A DNA stretch of 64,000 nt from an uncultured Anaerotignum sp. (GCF_905212195.1 NZ_CAJMDQ010000001.1:1-64000); one strand, 5' to 3'; numbered from the stretch's first letter, positions 8,395-18,224 are shown. Program-made: numbers and translations. The notes: generated from the sequence alone by a model not told the origin.

Positions 8395-8793
8395 GAATTC
8401 CGTCCTTTCCTTAAGTATGGATATCAATACCAACTGCTAATACTATAGCAGAAGAAAACAGGAAGTGCAATAGACAATAACGGATAATCTAGTATAAAAA
8501 ACTAGATTCGTGGAAAGGGGCGGCAAATGTTGTATTTTCAATACAAACATGCATTTTTTGTCGAGCAGGGAGGGATTCTTGGTGTAATAATTTCATAAAA
8601 ATACCATGGGATACCTTGTCAAACTATAAAAAAGTTGATAAACTTTGATTACGGTAAAGCGATGATGAAAATTTCAAATGATGCTATAGGCAAAATGTGC
8701 GACAGAGGGAATTTTCTTTGAACAAATCAGGAACGTGCCCTCTGTATTTTTATCGTATGCTTCCGGAATTGAATACAGAAGGAGGTGAGAGAA
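8395..8793. other. Long intergenic region with hairpins upstream of yacL
   Basis: No gene is convincing. It holds a perfect inverted repeat AATCTAGT/ACTAGATT (8486-8493, 8501-8508), a hairpin TTGTATT/AATACAA (8530-8546) followed by a T run, and ACAGAGGG (8702-8709) pairing with CCCTCTGT (8738-8745) ahead of ATTTTT. The last could act as a terminator or attenuator in the yacL leader. A candidate promoter is listed separately. Confidence 0.5.
8616..8644 (+). promoter_or_regulatory. Candidate promoter for yacL
   Basis: TTGTCA (8616-8621), 17 bases, TAAACT (8639-8644). The predicted leader contains the 8702-8745 hairpin. Confidence 0.45.
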
Positions 8794-9876
8794 ATGAAAC
8801 GACTGTTGAAAATCATTATCAGCTTGTTGGTTACGGCGGCAATGTTTGCCATTGTACACTTGATTCTGCAGCTGAATGTATTCCATTTCAGTAGCCCTAA
8901 CCGTTTTGCGGCGTACCTGCCGGCAGGATTGGCAATTTTATTCGGACTCATATTTTATTTTATTATCTCGTCGTCAGTGACAGATCTGCTGATGAAGCGT
9001 TTATCCCAGACAGAGGAAAAACTTTCCAGAATGAATGTGAAGGAACTGGTCTTTTCCGTTTTTGGCTGTCTGATCGGTTTGGTCATTGCAAACCTGATTG
9101 GTCTGGCATTCAGCGGCTTTGGCCCTATGGGCACATTCATTGTTGTTCTGCTGAATATCCTGTTTGGCGTGCTGGGGTTCCGTGTGGCGAGAAAGAAAAA
9201 AGATGAGGTCAATGTGACAAACCTGCAGCGTATTCTGATGCAGCAGAATCCCATGAAGCAGGAAAGTGAAATCTACGGCAGACCGAAGATTCTGGACACC
9301 AGTGTTATCATTGACGGCAGAATCATGGATTTGCTCCAGACTGGTTTTATTGAAGGAAAAATCATCATTCCTGATTTTGTGCTGGAAGAACTTCGTCACA
9401 TCGCTGACTCTGCTGATGGTCTGAAACGCAACAGAGGACGCAGAGGTCTGGATATTTTGAATGAAATCCAAAAACAGCTGATGGTTCCTGTAGAAATTCA
9501 GGAATTTACCACATCTCAGCCTATGGAAGTAGATTCCATGCTGCTGAAGATGGCAGAAAGCATGGATGCTTTTGTTGTGACAAATGACTTTAACCTGAAT
9601 AAGGTGGCAGAATTCCAAGGTGTTCGCGTACTGAATATCAACGAATTGGCAAATGCCATCAAACCTGTGGTACTTCCCGGGGAAGAAATGCAGGTGACCA
9701 TCATCAAAGCAGGTAAAGAACCCGGACAGGGTGTTGCATATTTGAATGATGGTACCATGATCGTTGTGGATGGCGGCAATAAATTCATTGGGGAAACCAA
9801 GAACGTAGTGGTAACCAGTGTATTGCAGACTGCCGCAGGCAGAATGATCTTTACAAAAATGGTAACAGCGGCTTAA
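8794..9876 (+). CDS. yacL: PIN/TRAM domain membrane protein (YacL family)
   Basis: 360 residues. The first third has about four hydrophobic segments. The PIN nuclease-like domain begins near KILDTSVIIDGRIMDLL (acidic residue in LDTSVIIDG) and continues with PDFVLEELRHIADSAD and VVTNDFNLNKVA, the usual PIN acidic positions. A TRAM-like RNA-binding tail follows (GKEPGQGVAYLNDGTMIVV). The ATG at 8794 is 5-6 bases after GGAGGTGA. The next gene encodes IspD, the same order as yacL-ispD in Bacillus, which supports the assignment. Its role is poorly known. Confidence 0.85.
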   Translation: MKRLLKIIISLLVTAAMFAIVHLILQLNVFHFSSPNRFAAYLPAGLAILFGLIFYFIISSSVTDLLMKRLSQTEEKLSRMNVKELVFSVFGCLIGLVIANLIGLAFSGFGPMGTFIVVLLNILFGVLGFRVARKKKDEVNVTNLQRILMQQNPMKQESEIYGRPKILDTSVIIDGRIMDLLQTGFIEGKIIIPDFVLEELRHIADSADGLKRNRGRRGLDILNEIQKQLMVPVEIQEFTTSQPMEVDSMLLKMAESMDAFVVTNDFNLNKVAEFQGVRVLNINELANAIKPVVLPGEEMQVTIIKAGKEPGQGVAYLNDGTMIVVDGGNKFIGETKNVVVTSVLQTAAGRMIFTKMVTAA

Positions 9877-9934
9877 AAAGAGAAGGGAGGCGTAAAAAGA
9901 TTTGCGCCTCCTGTTTTTTGGAAGGAGAATGATC

Positions 9935-11200
9935 ATGGGGGAAAAACTTCGTTGTACAGCCATCATCATGGCGGCGGGAAAGGGAAAACGGATGCAGACA
10001 GCAGTCAGCAAACAGTTTTTGCCTGTCTGTGGAAAAGAAATTCTGGCATGGACAGTGGATGTTTTTGAAAAAAGTCCGCTGGTAGATACCATCCTGCTGA
10101 TGGCAAGTGCAGACGGCAAGGAAGATGTGCAGCATCTTTGGGATAGCTATGGATGGAAGAAAGTTGCCGTTGTATTGGAAGGCGGTAAGGAGCGGCAGAA
10201 TTCTGTGGCAAATGGATTGGCAGCTGTGGGAGAAGATACGGATATTGTACTCATTCATGATGGTGTGCGTCCTTTTGTGACAGAAGAAATGATTGCCGAC
10301 AGCATTGTGGCGGCACAGGCATATGGCGGCGCTGTCATTGGCGTACCTGCAAAAGATACCATTAAAGTTTGCTCTGCCGATGGCATGGCTGTGGAAACAC
10401 CGGACAGAAGCACATTATGGCAGATTCAGACACCGCAGACCTTTCAGCGGGAACTCATTGTCAATGCTTATGAGAAAGCGGACAGAGATGGTTTTCTGGG
10501 AACAGACGACGCTTCTGTGGCAGAATTTGCGGGGCATCAGGTAAAGGTGGTCATGGGCAGCTATCGCAACATCAAGATTACCACAAAGGAAGATCTGGTC
10601 ATTGCGGAAGCGTTTTTAAGGGAAAAAGAATTGGAAAATAAGGAAACGCAGGCTGTTCAGACAGAGCTGGCAGTAACGGAAGTCAAGGAAAAAGGAATCG
10701 AGAAAAATCAGGCAGAAAAAGAAGATAAGAAGCAGCGGATGGTTGAGATTTATACCGACGGCGCCTGCTCAGGAAATCCCGGCGCAGGGGGATATGGCGT
10801 GGTACTTCTGTATGGCAATAAAAGGAAGGAAATGTCAGAAGGCTATCGCCTGACGACCAATAACCGAATGGAAGTTCTGGCAGTCATCAAAGGATTGGAA
10901 GCGTTGAAGGAACCTTGTCAGGTGACCCTTTACAGCGATTCCAAATATGTGGTGGATGCCATCCAAAAGGGTTGGGTAACAAAATGGAAGGCCAATGGAT
11001 GGTACCGCAATAAGAAGGAAAGAGCTTCTAATGTAGATTTATGGGAGCGTTTGCTGGTGCAGCTGGAACGCCATCAGGTTACATTCCAGTGGGTAAAAGG
11101 CCATGCGGATAACCCCGGAAATGAACGCTGTGATGAGCTGGCAAGAGGCGCCATCGCGTCAGGCAACCTGTTGGAGGACGAAAATTATCAAATGCCCTAA
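9935..11200 (+). CDS. ispD: IspD-RNase HI fusion protein
   Basis: 421 residues in one uninterrupted frame. Residues 1-230 are 2-C-methyl-D-erythritol 4-phosphate cytidylyltransferase (MEP pathway, CTP-dependent): AAGKGKRM (13-20), IHDGVRPF, QTPQTF (165-170), GTDDASVAE. A charged Glu/Lys-rich linker spans about 231-267. Residues 268-413 are a bacterial RNase HI with all catalytic residues: Asp275 in YTDGACSGNPG, Glu313 in NNRMEV, Asp335 in YSDSK, His390 in WVKGHA and Asp400 in RCDELA. Bacillus has ispF next to ispD; here an RNase H domain occupies that place. AAGGAG (9922-9927) favours the ATG at 9935 over the too-close ATG at 9929. Confidence 0.9.
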   Translation: MGEKLRCTAIIMAAGKGKRMQTAVSKQFLPVCGKEILAWTVDVFEKSPLVDTILLMASADGKEDVQHLWDSYGWKKVAVVLEGGKERQNSVANGLAAVGEDTDIVLIHDGVRPFVTEEMIADSIVAAQAYGGAVIGVPAKDTIKVCSADGMAVETPDRSTLWQIQTPQTFQRELIVNAYEKADRDGFLGTDDASVAEFAGHQVKVVMGSYRNIKITTKEDLVIAEAFLREKELENKETQAVQTELAVTEVKEKGIEKNQAEKEDKKQRMVEIYTDGACSGNPGAGGYGVVLLYGNKRKEMSEGYRLTTNNRMEVLAVIKGLEALKEPCQVTLYSDSKYVVDAIQKGWVTKWKANGWYRNKKERASNVDLWERLLVQLERHQVTFQWVKGHADNPGNERCDELARGAIASGNLLEDENYQMP

Positions 11201-11262
11201 AATACTGGCTTTTCTTGTCGTACAATGTAATATAAATGAAAACTCTGCAGGGGAAATATAGA

Positions 11263-11291
11263 TTGACACTACTAGAAATATATGGTAGTAT
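11263..11291 (+). promoter_or_regulatory. Sigma-A promoter for the cold-shock gene
   Basis: TTGACA (11263-11268), 17 bases, TAGTAT (11286-11291). The implied 5' leader is about 45 bases. Confidence 0.7.
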
Positions 11292-11340
11292 CGGGATGTA
11301 ACAAATTTTTATTTTTTTTCCAAGTAGGAGGATTTCATCA

Positions 11341-11541
11341 ATGAAAAAAGGTACAGTAAAATGGTTTAACGCAGAAAAAGGTTTCGGTTTTATTTCCGTT
11401 CCCGGCGAAGATGATGTATTCGTACATTTCTCCGCAATCCAGGCTGATGGTTACAAAACTCTGGAAGAAGGCCAGGAAGTAGAATTCGAAGTAGTACAGG
11501 GTGCAAAAGGCCCTCAGGCTGCAAACGTAGTAAAGGCTTAA
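11341..11541 (+). CDS. Cold-shock protein (CspA/CspB family)
   Basis: 66-residue single cold-shock domain covering the whole protein. RNP1 is KGFGFI and RNP2 is VFVHF; the N terminus GTVKWFN and the C-terminal GPQAANV are typical. Such proteins bind single-stranded RNA/DNA and act as RNA chaperones. TAGGAGG precedes the ATG. Codon use is strongly biased, as expected for an abundant protein. It is transcribed alone from a near-consensus promoter. Confidence 0.95.
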   Translation: MKKGTVKWFNAEKGFGFISVPGEDDVFVHFSAIQADGYKTLEEGQEVEFEVVQGAKGPQAANVVKA

Positions 11542-11611
11542 TCAATCTTATTTATAGTCCGTTGATGCAGTTTTGCATTGAGAAATATAATATAACATCG
11601 GTTAGTCACAA

Positions 11612-11642
11612 GAGCCCCGCGGTATGCCGCAGGGCTTTTTTG
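11612..11642 (+). terminator. Terminator after the cold-shock gene
   Basis: AGCCCCGCGG pairs with CCGCAGGGCT around TATG, followed by a T run; about 70 bases past the stop. Confidence 0.8.
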
Positions 11643-11685
11643 TGCGAAAAATCGCGGAAAATAGACATTTTTTTCCGTACATTGA

Positions 11686-11714
11686 TTGCATCAAAACAAC
11701 TGCTGTGATAAAAT
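11686..11714 (+). promoter_or_regulatory. Candidate promoter for typA
   Basis: TTGCAT (11686-11691), 17 bases, TAAAAT (11709-11714). Confidence 0.55.
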
Positions 11715-11761
11715 ACTATGATGTACGTATGAAAAGTGAATGGAGATGGAGAAATTAACTT

Positions 11762-13591
11762 ATGAAACAGAGAATTGAAAACATCAGAAATGTTGCGATT
11801 ATTGCTCACGTAGACCATGGCAAAACCACACTGGTAGACCAGATGCTGCGCCAGAGCGGTATTTTCCGTTCCAATCAGGTGGTACAGGAACGTGTTATGG
11901 ACAGTGGCGATATCGAAAGAGAACGCGGCATTACCATTTTGTCTAAGAATACTGCCGTTCATTACGGCAATACCAAAATCAATATCATTGATACACCGGG
12001 TCACGCGGACTTCGGCGGCGAAGTGGAACGTGTACTGAAAATGGTAGACGGTGTTGTACTGGTGGTAGACGCTTTTGAAGGCCCTATGCCCCAGACAAAA
12101 TTTGTACTGCGCAAAGCGCTGGAATTGAACCACCCCGTTGTGGTTTGTGTAAATAAAGTAGACAGACCGGAAGCGCGTCCCGCAGATGTTGTGGATGAAG
12201 TTCTGGAACTGTTTATGGAACTGGACGCAAATGACGACCAGCTGGATTCTCCTTTTGTTTTCGCATCTGCAAGAGGCGGTTATGCTTCTGAAGATCCCGA
12301 AGCAAGAGAAGGGGATATGAAACCCCTGTTTGAAGCCATCATCAATCATATTCCTGCTCCCGAAGGCGATGTAGAAGCGCCTCTGCAGGCTTTGATCTCC
12401 ACCATCGACTACAGCGAATATGTAGGCAGAATTGGTGTTGGTAAAATCGAAAACGGTACCATCCATGTCAACGACGAAGTGGTGGTATTGAATATGCATA
12501 ATACAGAAACACAGAAAAAGGTTCGTATCACAAAGCTGTATGAATTTGACGGTCTGCAGCGTGTGGAAGTGAAAGAAGCAAGTGTGGGCAGCATCGTTGC
12601 ACTCAGCGGTATCGAAGATATCATGATCGGCGACACCATCTGCTCTCCTTTGAAACCGGAAGCACTGCCTTTCGTAAAAATTTCCGAACCTACCATTTCC
12701 ATGACATTCTCCGTAAATGACAGTCCATTTGCGGGAACAGAAGGGAAATTCGTAACATCCCGTCACCTGCGTGACAGACTGTATAAAGAGCTGAACACAG
12801 ACGTCAGCCTGCGTGTAGAAGATACAGACTCCATGGATGCCCTGAAAGTATCCGGCCGTGGGGAACTGCATCTGTCTATCCTCATCGAAACACTGCGCAG
12901 AGAAGGCTATGAATTCCAGGTTTCCAAACCTGAAGTTCTGTTCCAGGAAATCGACGGTAAAAAATGTGAACCTATGGAAGCCGTTACCATTGACGTGCCT
13001 GAAGAATTCGTAGGCAGCGTTATTGAAAAACTGGGCGGCAGAAAAGGTGAAATGACAAACATGTATCCTGCAAAAGGTGGATATACTCGTCTGGAATTCT
13101 CCATTCCTGCTCGTGGTCTGATTGGCTACCGCAGCGAATTTATGACAGATACAAAAGGTAATGGTATCCTGAACTCCGTATTTGATGGTTATGAACCTTA
13201 TAAAGGTGAAATCCCTACACGTTCTCAGGGCTCTCTGGTTGCTTTTGAAAGCGGCGAAGCCATCACTTATGGTCTGTATAACGCCCAGGAAAGAGGCGAT
13301 CTGTTCATCGGCGCCGGCGTAAAAGTTTACGAAGGTATGATCGTCGGCAGAAACGCAAGAGCAGATGATATGGATATCAACGTATGTAAGAAAAAACAGC
13401 TGACAAATACACGTTCCTCCGGTTCTGATGAGGCGCTGCGTCTGACACCGCCCATCCAGATGTCTTTGGAACAGTGCATGGAATTCATCAGCGATGATGA
13501 ACTGCTGGAAGTAACACCCGTGAGCCTGCGTATGCGGAAAAGAATTTTGGACTGCAACCAGCGCAGAAAATTCAGAATTCACGGGAAATAA
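11762..13591 (+). CDS. typA: Translational GTPase TypA/BipA
   Basis: 609 residues, full length. Ribosome-associated GTPase involved in 50S assembly and stress adaptation. G1 AHVDHGKTT and G3 DTPGHADF are near the N terminus, G4 reads NKVDRPEA, the switch region has RERGITI, and the BipA-specific C-terminal region includes GLIGYRSEFMTDTKG and NTRSSGSDEALRL. GGAGATGGAG precedes the ATG. It stands 29 bases upstream of the flippase gene and may be co-transcribed with it. Confidence 0.96.
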   Translation: MKQRIENIRNVAIIAHVDHGKTTLVDQMLRQSGIFRSNQVVQERVMDSGDIERERGITILSKNTAVHYGNTKINIIDTPGHADFGGEVERVLKMVDGVVLVVDAFEGPMPQTKFVLRKALELNHPVVVCVNKVDRPEARPADVVDEVLELFMELDANDDQLDSPFVFASARGGYASEDPEAREGDMKPLFEAIINHIPAPEGDVEAPLQALISTIDYSEYVGRIGVGKIENGTIHVNDEVVVLNMHNTETQKKVRITKLYEFDGLQRVEVKEASVGSIVALSGIEDIMIGDTICSPLKPEALPFVKISEPTISMTFSVNDSPFAGTEGKFVTSRHLRDRLYKELNTDVSLRVEDTDSMDALKVSGRGELHLSILIETLRREGYEFQVSKPEVLFQEIDGKKCEPMEAVTIDVPEEFVGSVIEKLGGRKGEMTNMYPAKGGYTRLEFSIPARGLIGYRSEFMTDTKGNGILNSVFDGYEPYKGEIPTRSQGSLVAFESGEAITYGLYNAQERGDLFIGAGVKVYEGMIVGRNARADDMDINVCKKKQLTNTRSSGSDEALRLTPPIQMSLEQCMEFISDDELLEVTPVSLRMRKRILDCNQRRKFRIHGK

Positions 13592-13620
13592 ACTTGTAGT
13601 AATTGGATAAGAGGTGCAAT

Positions 13621-15252
13621 ATGGCGGCAAGAACGAAAGGAAAAAGTTCATTTGTAAAACAGGCGGCGATTCTGGCATCGGCAGGGATGTTGGTACGCTT
13701 CCTGGGCTTTGTCTATCGTGTGCCCCTGACCAATATGCTGGGGGACGAAGGAAATGGTATTTATGGTACAGGGTATTATATCTATACCTTTTTGCTGATT
13801 TTATCCTCCGCAGGTCTGCCTGCTGCCATTTCCAAATTAGTTTCTGAGCGTCTTGCGCTGAGACAGTATCGCAATGCCCATAGAGTATTCCAGGCATCCT
13901 TGGTTATTTCAGCTTCCCTTGGTACGTTGTTTGCTGTTTTGATGGCGTTGACAGCCAGACAACTGGCGGCGTTTGTGGATACACCAGACAGCTATTACTG
14001 TATTCTGTCCCTCTGTCCGACGCTGATTATTGTTGCTATCATGTCCGTTTACCGCGGATATTTCCAAGGTATGAATACTATGGTGCCCACAGCCATTTCT
14101 CAGATTGTGGAACAGATTTTTAACGCCTTTTTCAGCGTATATCTGGCGTATATCTTCTTAGGTATGTTTATTCCAGAAGGAGAAACGGAAAACATCGCAT
14201 TGGGGGCAGCCGGCGGTACTATGGGTACCGGTATTGGCGCATTGGCAGGTCTGGTCGTTGTGTTCATCAGCTATATGATGATTCGTCCTTATCTGCTGCG
14301 ACGTGCAAAAATCTGCCGCCAGCCTTATGAAGAAACCAGAACAGAACTGGTGAAACGGCTCATGGGGACAGCTTGGCCTATCATCGTTGGTACGGCTGTA
14401 TTCAGTATGACAAACCTGATTGATATTGGTATGGTTATGCGGATTTTGACAGATATGGGTTATTCCGAAGCAGATGCCAATGCATTATACGGCCAGCTTT
14501 CTGGGAAATATGTGACACTGACCACATTGCCCGTTGCCATTTCCTCATCCATTGCGACGGCGGTACTGCCCAGCATTGCGGCATCCAATCGTCTGGGTGA
14601 ACGGAAACAGGTGAACCGTAAAATGAATCTGACCATGCGTATTTCCATGATTATTTCCGTGCCCGCGGCAGTGGGTATTGGTGTGCTGGGACCTCAGATT
14701 ATTGCGATGCTGTTCCCCAAGGCTTCCGATGGCGGCATTTTGCTAACAGTTGGTGCGGTTTCCATTATTTTCCTGGCTTTGTGCCAGACAGCAACTGGAA
14801 TTTTACAAGGTATTGGACACATCAGGGTGCCTGTTGTAGGTGCACTATTGGGTGCGGTGATGAAAGTAATCCTCAACGCAATTTTAATCCCCATTCCTGC
14901 GTTGAATATCATCGGCGCAGTACTGTCTACCACAGGCTGTTATGTAGTTGCGTCTATCTTTGATGTGTATATGTTGTCACGGATTACAAAAGTACGTTTT
15001 GATTTTAAGCGTATTTTGGTAAAGCCTATCCTTGGTTCTATTGTCATGGGTATAGCCGCATTGGGCGTATACTTTGGTTTGTATCACTTTGTTCCCAGCA
15101 ACACCCTTTGCACACTGGTTGCTATTGCGTTGGCAATCGTAGTGTATGGCGTGATTATGCTGATTATCGGCGGTATTCAGGAAGAAGATTTGCAGTCCAT
15201 TCCTATGGGCGGCAGACTGATTCGCCTGAGCAAAAAACTGCATTTGATGTAA
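13621..15252 (+). CDS. SpoVB/MurJ-like polysaccharide flippase (MOP superfamily)
   Basis: 543-residue multi-pass membrane protein with about 14 hydrophobic segments. The N-terminal SFVKQAAILASAGMLVRFLG and RVPLTNMLGDEGNGIYG fit the SpoVB/YtgP group of lipid-linked polysaccharide or peptidoglycan precursor flippases. Whether it moves lipid II or serves in spore cortex formation cannot be decided. GAGGTG (13611-13616) points to the ATG at 13621; a TTG at 13603 is less likely. A strong terminator follows. Confidence 0.85.
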   Translation: MAARTKGKSSFVKQAAILASAGMLVRFLGFVYRVPLTNMLGDEGNGIYGTGYYIYTFLLILSSAGLPAAISKLVSERLALRQYRNAHRVFQASLVISASLGTLFAVLMALTARQLAAFVDTPDSYYCILSLCPTLIIVAIMSVYRGYFQGMNTMVPTAISQIVEQIFNAFFSVYLAYIFLGMFIPEGETENIALGAAGGTMGTGIGALAGLVVVFISYMMIRPYLLRRAKICRQPYEETRTELVKRLMGTAWPIIVGTAVFSMTNLIDIGMVMRILTDMGYSEADANALYGQLSGKYVTLTTLPVAISSSIATAVLPSIAASNRLGERKQVNRKMNLTMRISMIISVPAAVGIGVLGPQIIAMLFPKASDGGILLTVGAVSIIFLALCQTATGILQGIGHIRVPVVGALLGAVMKVILNAILIPIPALNIIGAVLSTTGCYVVASIFDVYMLSRITKVRFDFKRILVKPILGSIVMGIAALGVYFGLYHFVPSNTLCTLVAIALAIVVYGVIMLIIGGIQEEDLQSIPMGGRLIRLSKKLHLM

Positions 15253-15257
15253 ACATT

Positions 15258-15290
15258 GGCTCTTTTGCCGCAAGGCAAAAGGGCTTTTTT
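15258..15290 (+). terminator. Terminator after the flippase gene
   Basis: GGCTCTTTTGCC and GGCAAAAGGGC form a stem around GCAA, followed by a T run. Confidence 0.85.
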
Positions 15291-15304
15291 GTATATGGGT
15301 TTTG

Positions 15305-15313
15305 TGCTATAAT
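15305..15313 (+). promoter_or_regulatory. Extended -10 promoter for the uvrC operon
   Basis: TGCTATAAT (15305-15313) is an extended -10 element. The -35 position is only a T run. It lies just after the previous terminator and about 80 bases before uvrC. Confidence 0.55.
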
Positions 15314-15391
15314 AAAAGTAATTGTTTTTGTCAGAAAAAACGAAAGAAAGAAAAATATCAAGAAAAAATTTACGAAAAAAGAGGTGAGAAT

Positions 15392-17278
15392 ATGTTCGAT
15401 ATTGCAGAGGAATTGAAAAAACTTCCACAGAAACCCGGTGTATACTTGATGAAAAACGAAGCCGGAGAGATTATCTATGTGGGAAAAGCCATCAATCTGC
15501 GGAACCGGGTACGGCAGTATTTCCAAAGCAGCCGGAATCATACGGCAAAGACCCGTACCATGGTGCCACATATCAAGGAATTCGAATATATTGTCACCGA
15601 TTCAGAAATGGAGGCTTTGATTCTAGAGTGTACCCTCATCAAAAAGCATAGCCCCCATTATAATATCATGCTGAAGGATGATAAGACCTATCCTTATATC
15701 AAAGTGACAGTGCAGGAGGACTTTCCCAGAATTTTTGCCACACGCAGACGGGAAAAGGATAAAGCCAAGTATTATGGCCCCTTTACGGATGTGCTGGCAA
15801 TGAAAGAAACAGTAGAAACCCTCCACAAACTGTTTCCCATTCGAAAATGTAAAAAGGTTTTTCCAAGAGATATCGGGAAAGAACGTCCTTGTCTGAATTA
15901 CCACATTGGTCAATGTCTGGCACCATGCAGCGGCAATGTGACCAAAGAAGAATACGGCGCTTATGTGAAGGATGCCATGGATTTTCTGGAAGGCAGACAT
16001 GATGATATCCGTAAACGTATGGAAGCAGAAATGATGGAAGCGGCGGAAAAAATGGAGTTTGAAAAAGCGGCTGCGCTTAGGGATAAGATTATGGCCATCC
16101 AAAGTGTGGCGCAGAAACAGAAAATGGCGAATATGTCCCTGCAGGAAGCGGATGTCATTGCCTTTGTACGGGCATTTTCTCAGTGTCTGGTGCAGGTGTT
16201 CTTCATCCGGGATGGCCAAATGACTGGCAGGGAAAACTTCAATTTGTCCGCACCAGAAGAACAGAGCCGCAGTGAAGTTATGACAGCTTTTGTGGAACAG
16301 TTTTACAGCGGCACCGCCCATATTCCCAAAGAAATCATATTGCAGGAGCCTTTGACGCCGGAAGAAGCACCTCTTTTGGAAGCCTATCTGGCAGAACGCA
16401 GAGGCAGCAAAGTCACCATTACAGTGCCCATCAAAGGGGAAAAACAGAAGCTGGTGGAACTGGCTTACAAAAACGCCAATATCGTCTTTGAGCAGTTTGG
16501 CGAGAAAATGAAACGGGAAGAACAGCGCACCAAAGGCGCCATGGAAGAAATCCGTCAGGCTCTTGGATTGCCCCAGATGCTCCATCGTGTGGAAGCATAC
16601 GATATTTCTAATACACAGGGCTTTGCTTCCGTTGGCTCTATGGTTGTTTTTGAGGATGGTAAGGCAAAATACAGCGATTACCGGAAATTTAAGATTAAAA
16701 CGGTGGTAGGCCCTAACGACTTTGCTTCCATGCAGGAAGTGATTACACGCCGTCTGAACCATGCCATCAGAGAAAAGTCAGAAGGAAAAAGCAGCAGCTT
16801 TACCCGTTTGCCAGATTTGATTCTTATGGACGGCGGCAGGACACAGGTTCATGCAGCAGAGGAGATTTTAGCAGAATTTGGTATGGAAATCCCCGTTTGT
16901 GGTATGGTAAAAGATGATAAGCATCGTACCAGAGGGCTGTTTTTTCAGGAAAAAGAAATTTCCATGCCTCTCACATCAGAAGGGTTTCGCTTGGTGACCA
17001 GAATTCAGGATGAAGTTCATCGTTTCGCCATTGCCTATCATCGCAAACTGCACCAGCAGCAGTCTTTGCATTCTGCATTGGATGAAATCAAAGGAATTGG
17101 CCAGGTAAGAAGAAAAGCTTTGATGCGTCACTTTGGCTCTGTGGAAAAAATCGCGGAAGCAGAAGTGGCAGATTTGCTGGAAGTGGAAGAAATGACTATC
17201 CCCGCGGCAGAAGCGGTTTACGCTTTTTTCCGTGGAATCGACATAGAAAAAGAAAAATCGGCGGTTCAGTCAGAGTGA
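15392..17278 (+). CDS. uvrC: UvrABC excinuclease subunit C
   Basis: 628 residues, full length. It makes the dual incisions of nucleotide excision repair. A GIY-YIG nuclease domain lies at the N terminus (PGVYLMKNEAGEIIYVGKA), a UVR motif near FEKAAALRDKI, an RNase H-like nuclease half (AYDISNTQG, LILMDGGRTQVHAA) and a C-terminal helix-hairpin-helix tail (IKGIGQVRRKALMRHFGS). GAGGTGA precedes the ATG at 15392. It heads the uvrC-hprK-murB-rapZ-whiA-crh-like gene run, all closely spaced. Confidence 0.96.
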   Translation: MFDIAEELKKLPQKPGVYLMKNEAGEIIYVGKAINLRNRVRQYFQSSRNHTAKTRTMVPHIKEFEYIVTDSEMEALILECTLIKKHSPHYNIMLKDDKTYPYIKVTVQEDFPRIFATRRREKDKAKYYGPFTDVLAMKETVETLHKLFPIRKCKKVFPRDIGKERPCLNYHIGQCLAPCSGNVTKEEYGAYVKDAMDFLEGRHDDIRKRMEAEMMEAAEKMEFEKAAALRDKIMAIQSVAQKQKMANMSLQEADVIAFVRAFSQCLVQVFFIRDGQMTGRENFNLSAPEEQSRSEVMTAFVEQFYSGTAHIPKEIILQEPLTPEEAPLLEAYLAERRGSKVTITVPIKGEKQKLVELAYKNANIVFEQFGEKMKREEQRTKGAMEEIRQALGLPQMLHRVEAYDISNTQGFASVGSMVVFEDGKAKYSDYRKFKIKTVVGPNDFASMQEVITRRLNHAIREKSEGKSSSFTRLPDLILMDGGRTQVHAAEEILAEFGMEIPVCGMVKDDKHRTRGLFFQEKEISMPLTSEGFRLVTRIQDEVHRFAIAYHRKLHQQQSLHSALDEIKGIGQVRRKALMRHFGSVEKIAEAEVADLLEVEEMTIPAAEAVYAFFRGIDIEKEKSAVQSE

Positions 17279-17291
17279 AAGGAGTGCGGAT

Positions 17292-18224
17292 ATGTATTCG
17301 GCATCAATTAAGAAATTTTTGGAACATTTTAATTTGGAAAATATCCTGCCGGAAATCAATTTGGACGGCAGAGTCATCAATCGTAAAGAAGTCAATCGTC
17401 CTGCTCTGCAGCTGACAGGATTTTATGAACGCTTTGATAATGACAGGGTGCAGATCATCGGTCGGGTAGAACACAGTTATCTGCTGACCCTTGACCCGGA
17501 ACAGCGCAGACAGGCCATTTGCCATCTGTTTGAATATCACATTCCCTGCCTGATTATCTGCAAGAATCTGGAAGTCTTTCCAGAAATGTTGTATTATGGC
17601 AGAAAATACGGCATTCCCATTTTCCGCAGCAAAGACACCACAACCAATTTTGTGGCAGAACTGATTGCATGGCTCCATAATGAATTGGCAGAACGGGAAA
17701 CCATCCATGGCGTTCTGCTGGATATTTATGGGGAAGGCGTCCTCATCACTGGCGACAGTGGTATCGGGAAAAGTGAAACAGCACTGGAGCTTATCAAGCG
17801 TGGACATCGTTTGATTGCCGATGATGCGGTGGAAATTAAAAAAATTGCTGACCGGACACTGGTGGGTACCTGTCCGGAACTGATTCGTTATCTCATTGAA
17901 CTGAGAGGTATCGGCATTATCAACGTAAAAGAACTGTTTGGTGTCGGTGCGGTAAAACTGAAAAAGACCATTGACCTTGTCATCCGTTTGGAAATGTGGG
18001 ACGGTACACCGGGAACTTATGACCGCATTGGTCTGGACGAGGAATACATTGACATTTTGGGGAATAAAGTGCTTTGTAACACCATTCCCATTCGTCCCGG
18101 CAGAAATGTGGCTGTCATTTGTGAATCGGCAGCCATCACCAACCGTCAGAAGAAGATGGGAACCAACACTGCCAAGGAACTGGAACAGCGGATTTTGGCA
18201 AGTATGCAAAAATCGGAGGAATAA
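17292..18224 (+). CDS. hprK: HPr kinase/phosphorylase
   Basis: 310 residues. It phosphorylates a serine of HPr or Crh with ATP and reverses this with phosphate, controlling CcpA-dependent catabolite repression. P-loop GDSGIGKSE (154-162), preceded by HGVLLDIYGEG, and the signature ELRGIGIINV plus KELFGVGAV are present. A ribosome site AAAGGAG lies 13 bases upstream. An HPr/Crh-like substrate is encoded at the end of the same gene run. Confidence 0.95.
   Translation: MYSASIKKFLEHFNLENILPEINLDGRVINRKEVNRPALQLTGFYERFDNDRVQIIGRVEHSYLLTLDPEQRRQAICHLFEYHIPCLIICKNLEVFPEMLYYGRKYGIPIFRSKDTTTNFVAELIAWLHNELAERETIHGVLLDIYGEGVLITGDSGIGKSETALELIKRGHRLIADDAVEIKKIADRTLVGTCPELIRYLIELRGIGIINVKELFGVGAVKLKKTIDLVIRLEMWDGTPGTYDRIGLDEEYIDILGNKVLCNTIPIRPGRNVAVICESAAITNRQKKMGTNTAKELEQRILASMQKSEE

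Noticed and set aside
11606..13897. Antisense open frame of about 760 codons opposite typA
   Set aside because: Shadow of the strongly biased typA gene; it also runs through the cold-shock terminator.
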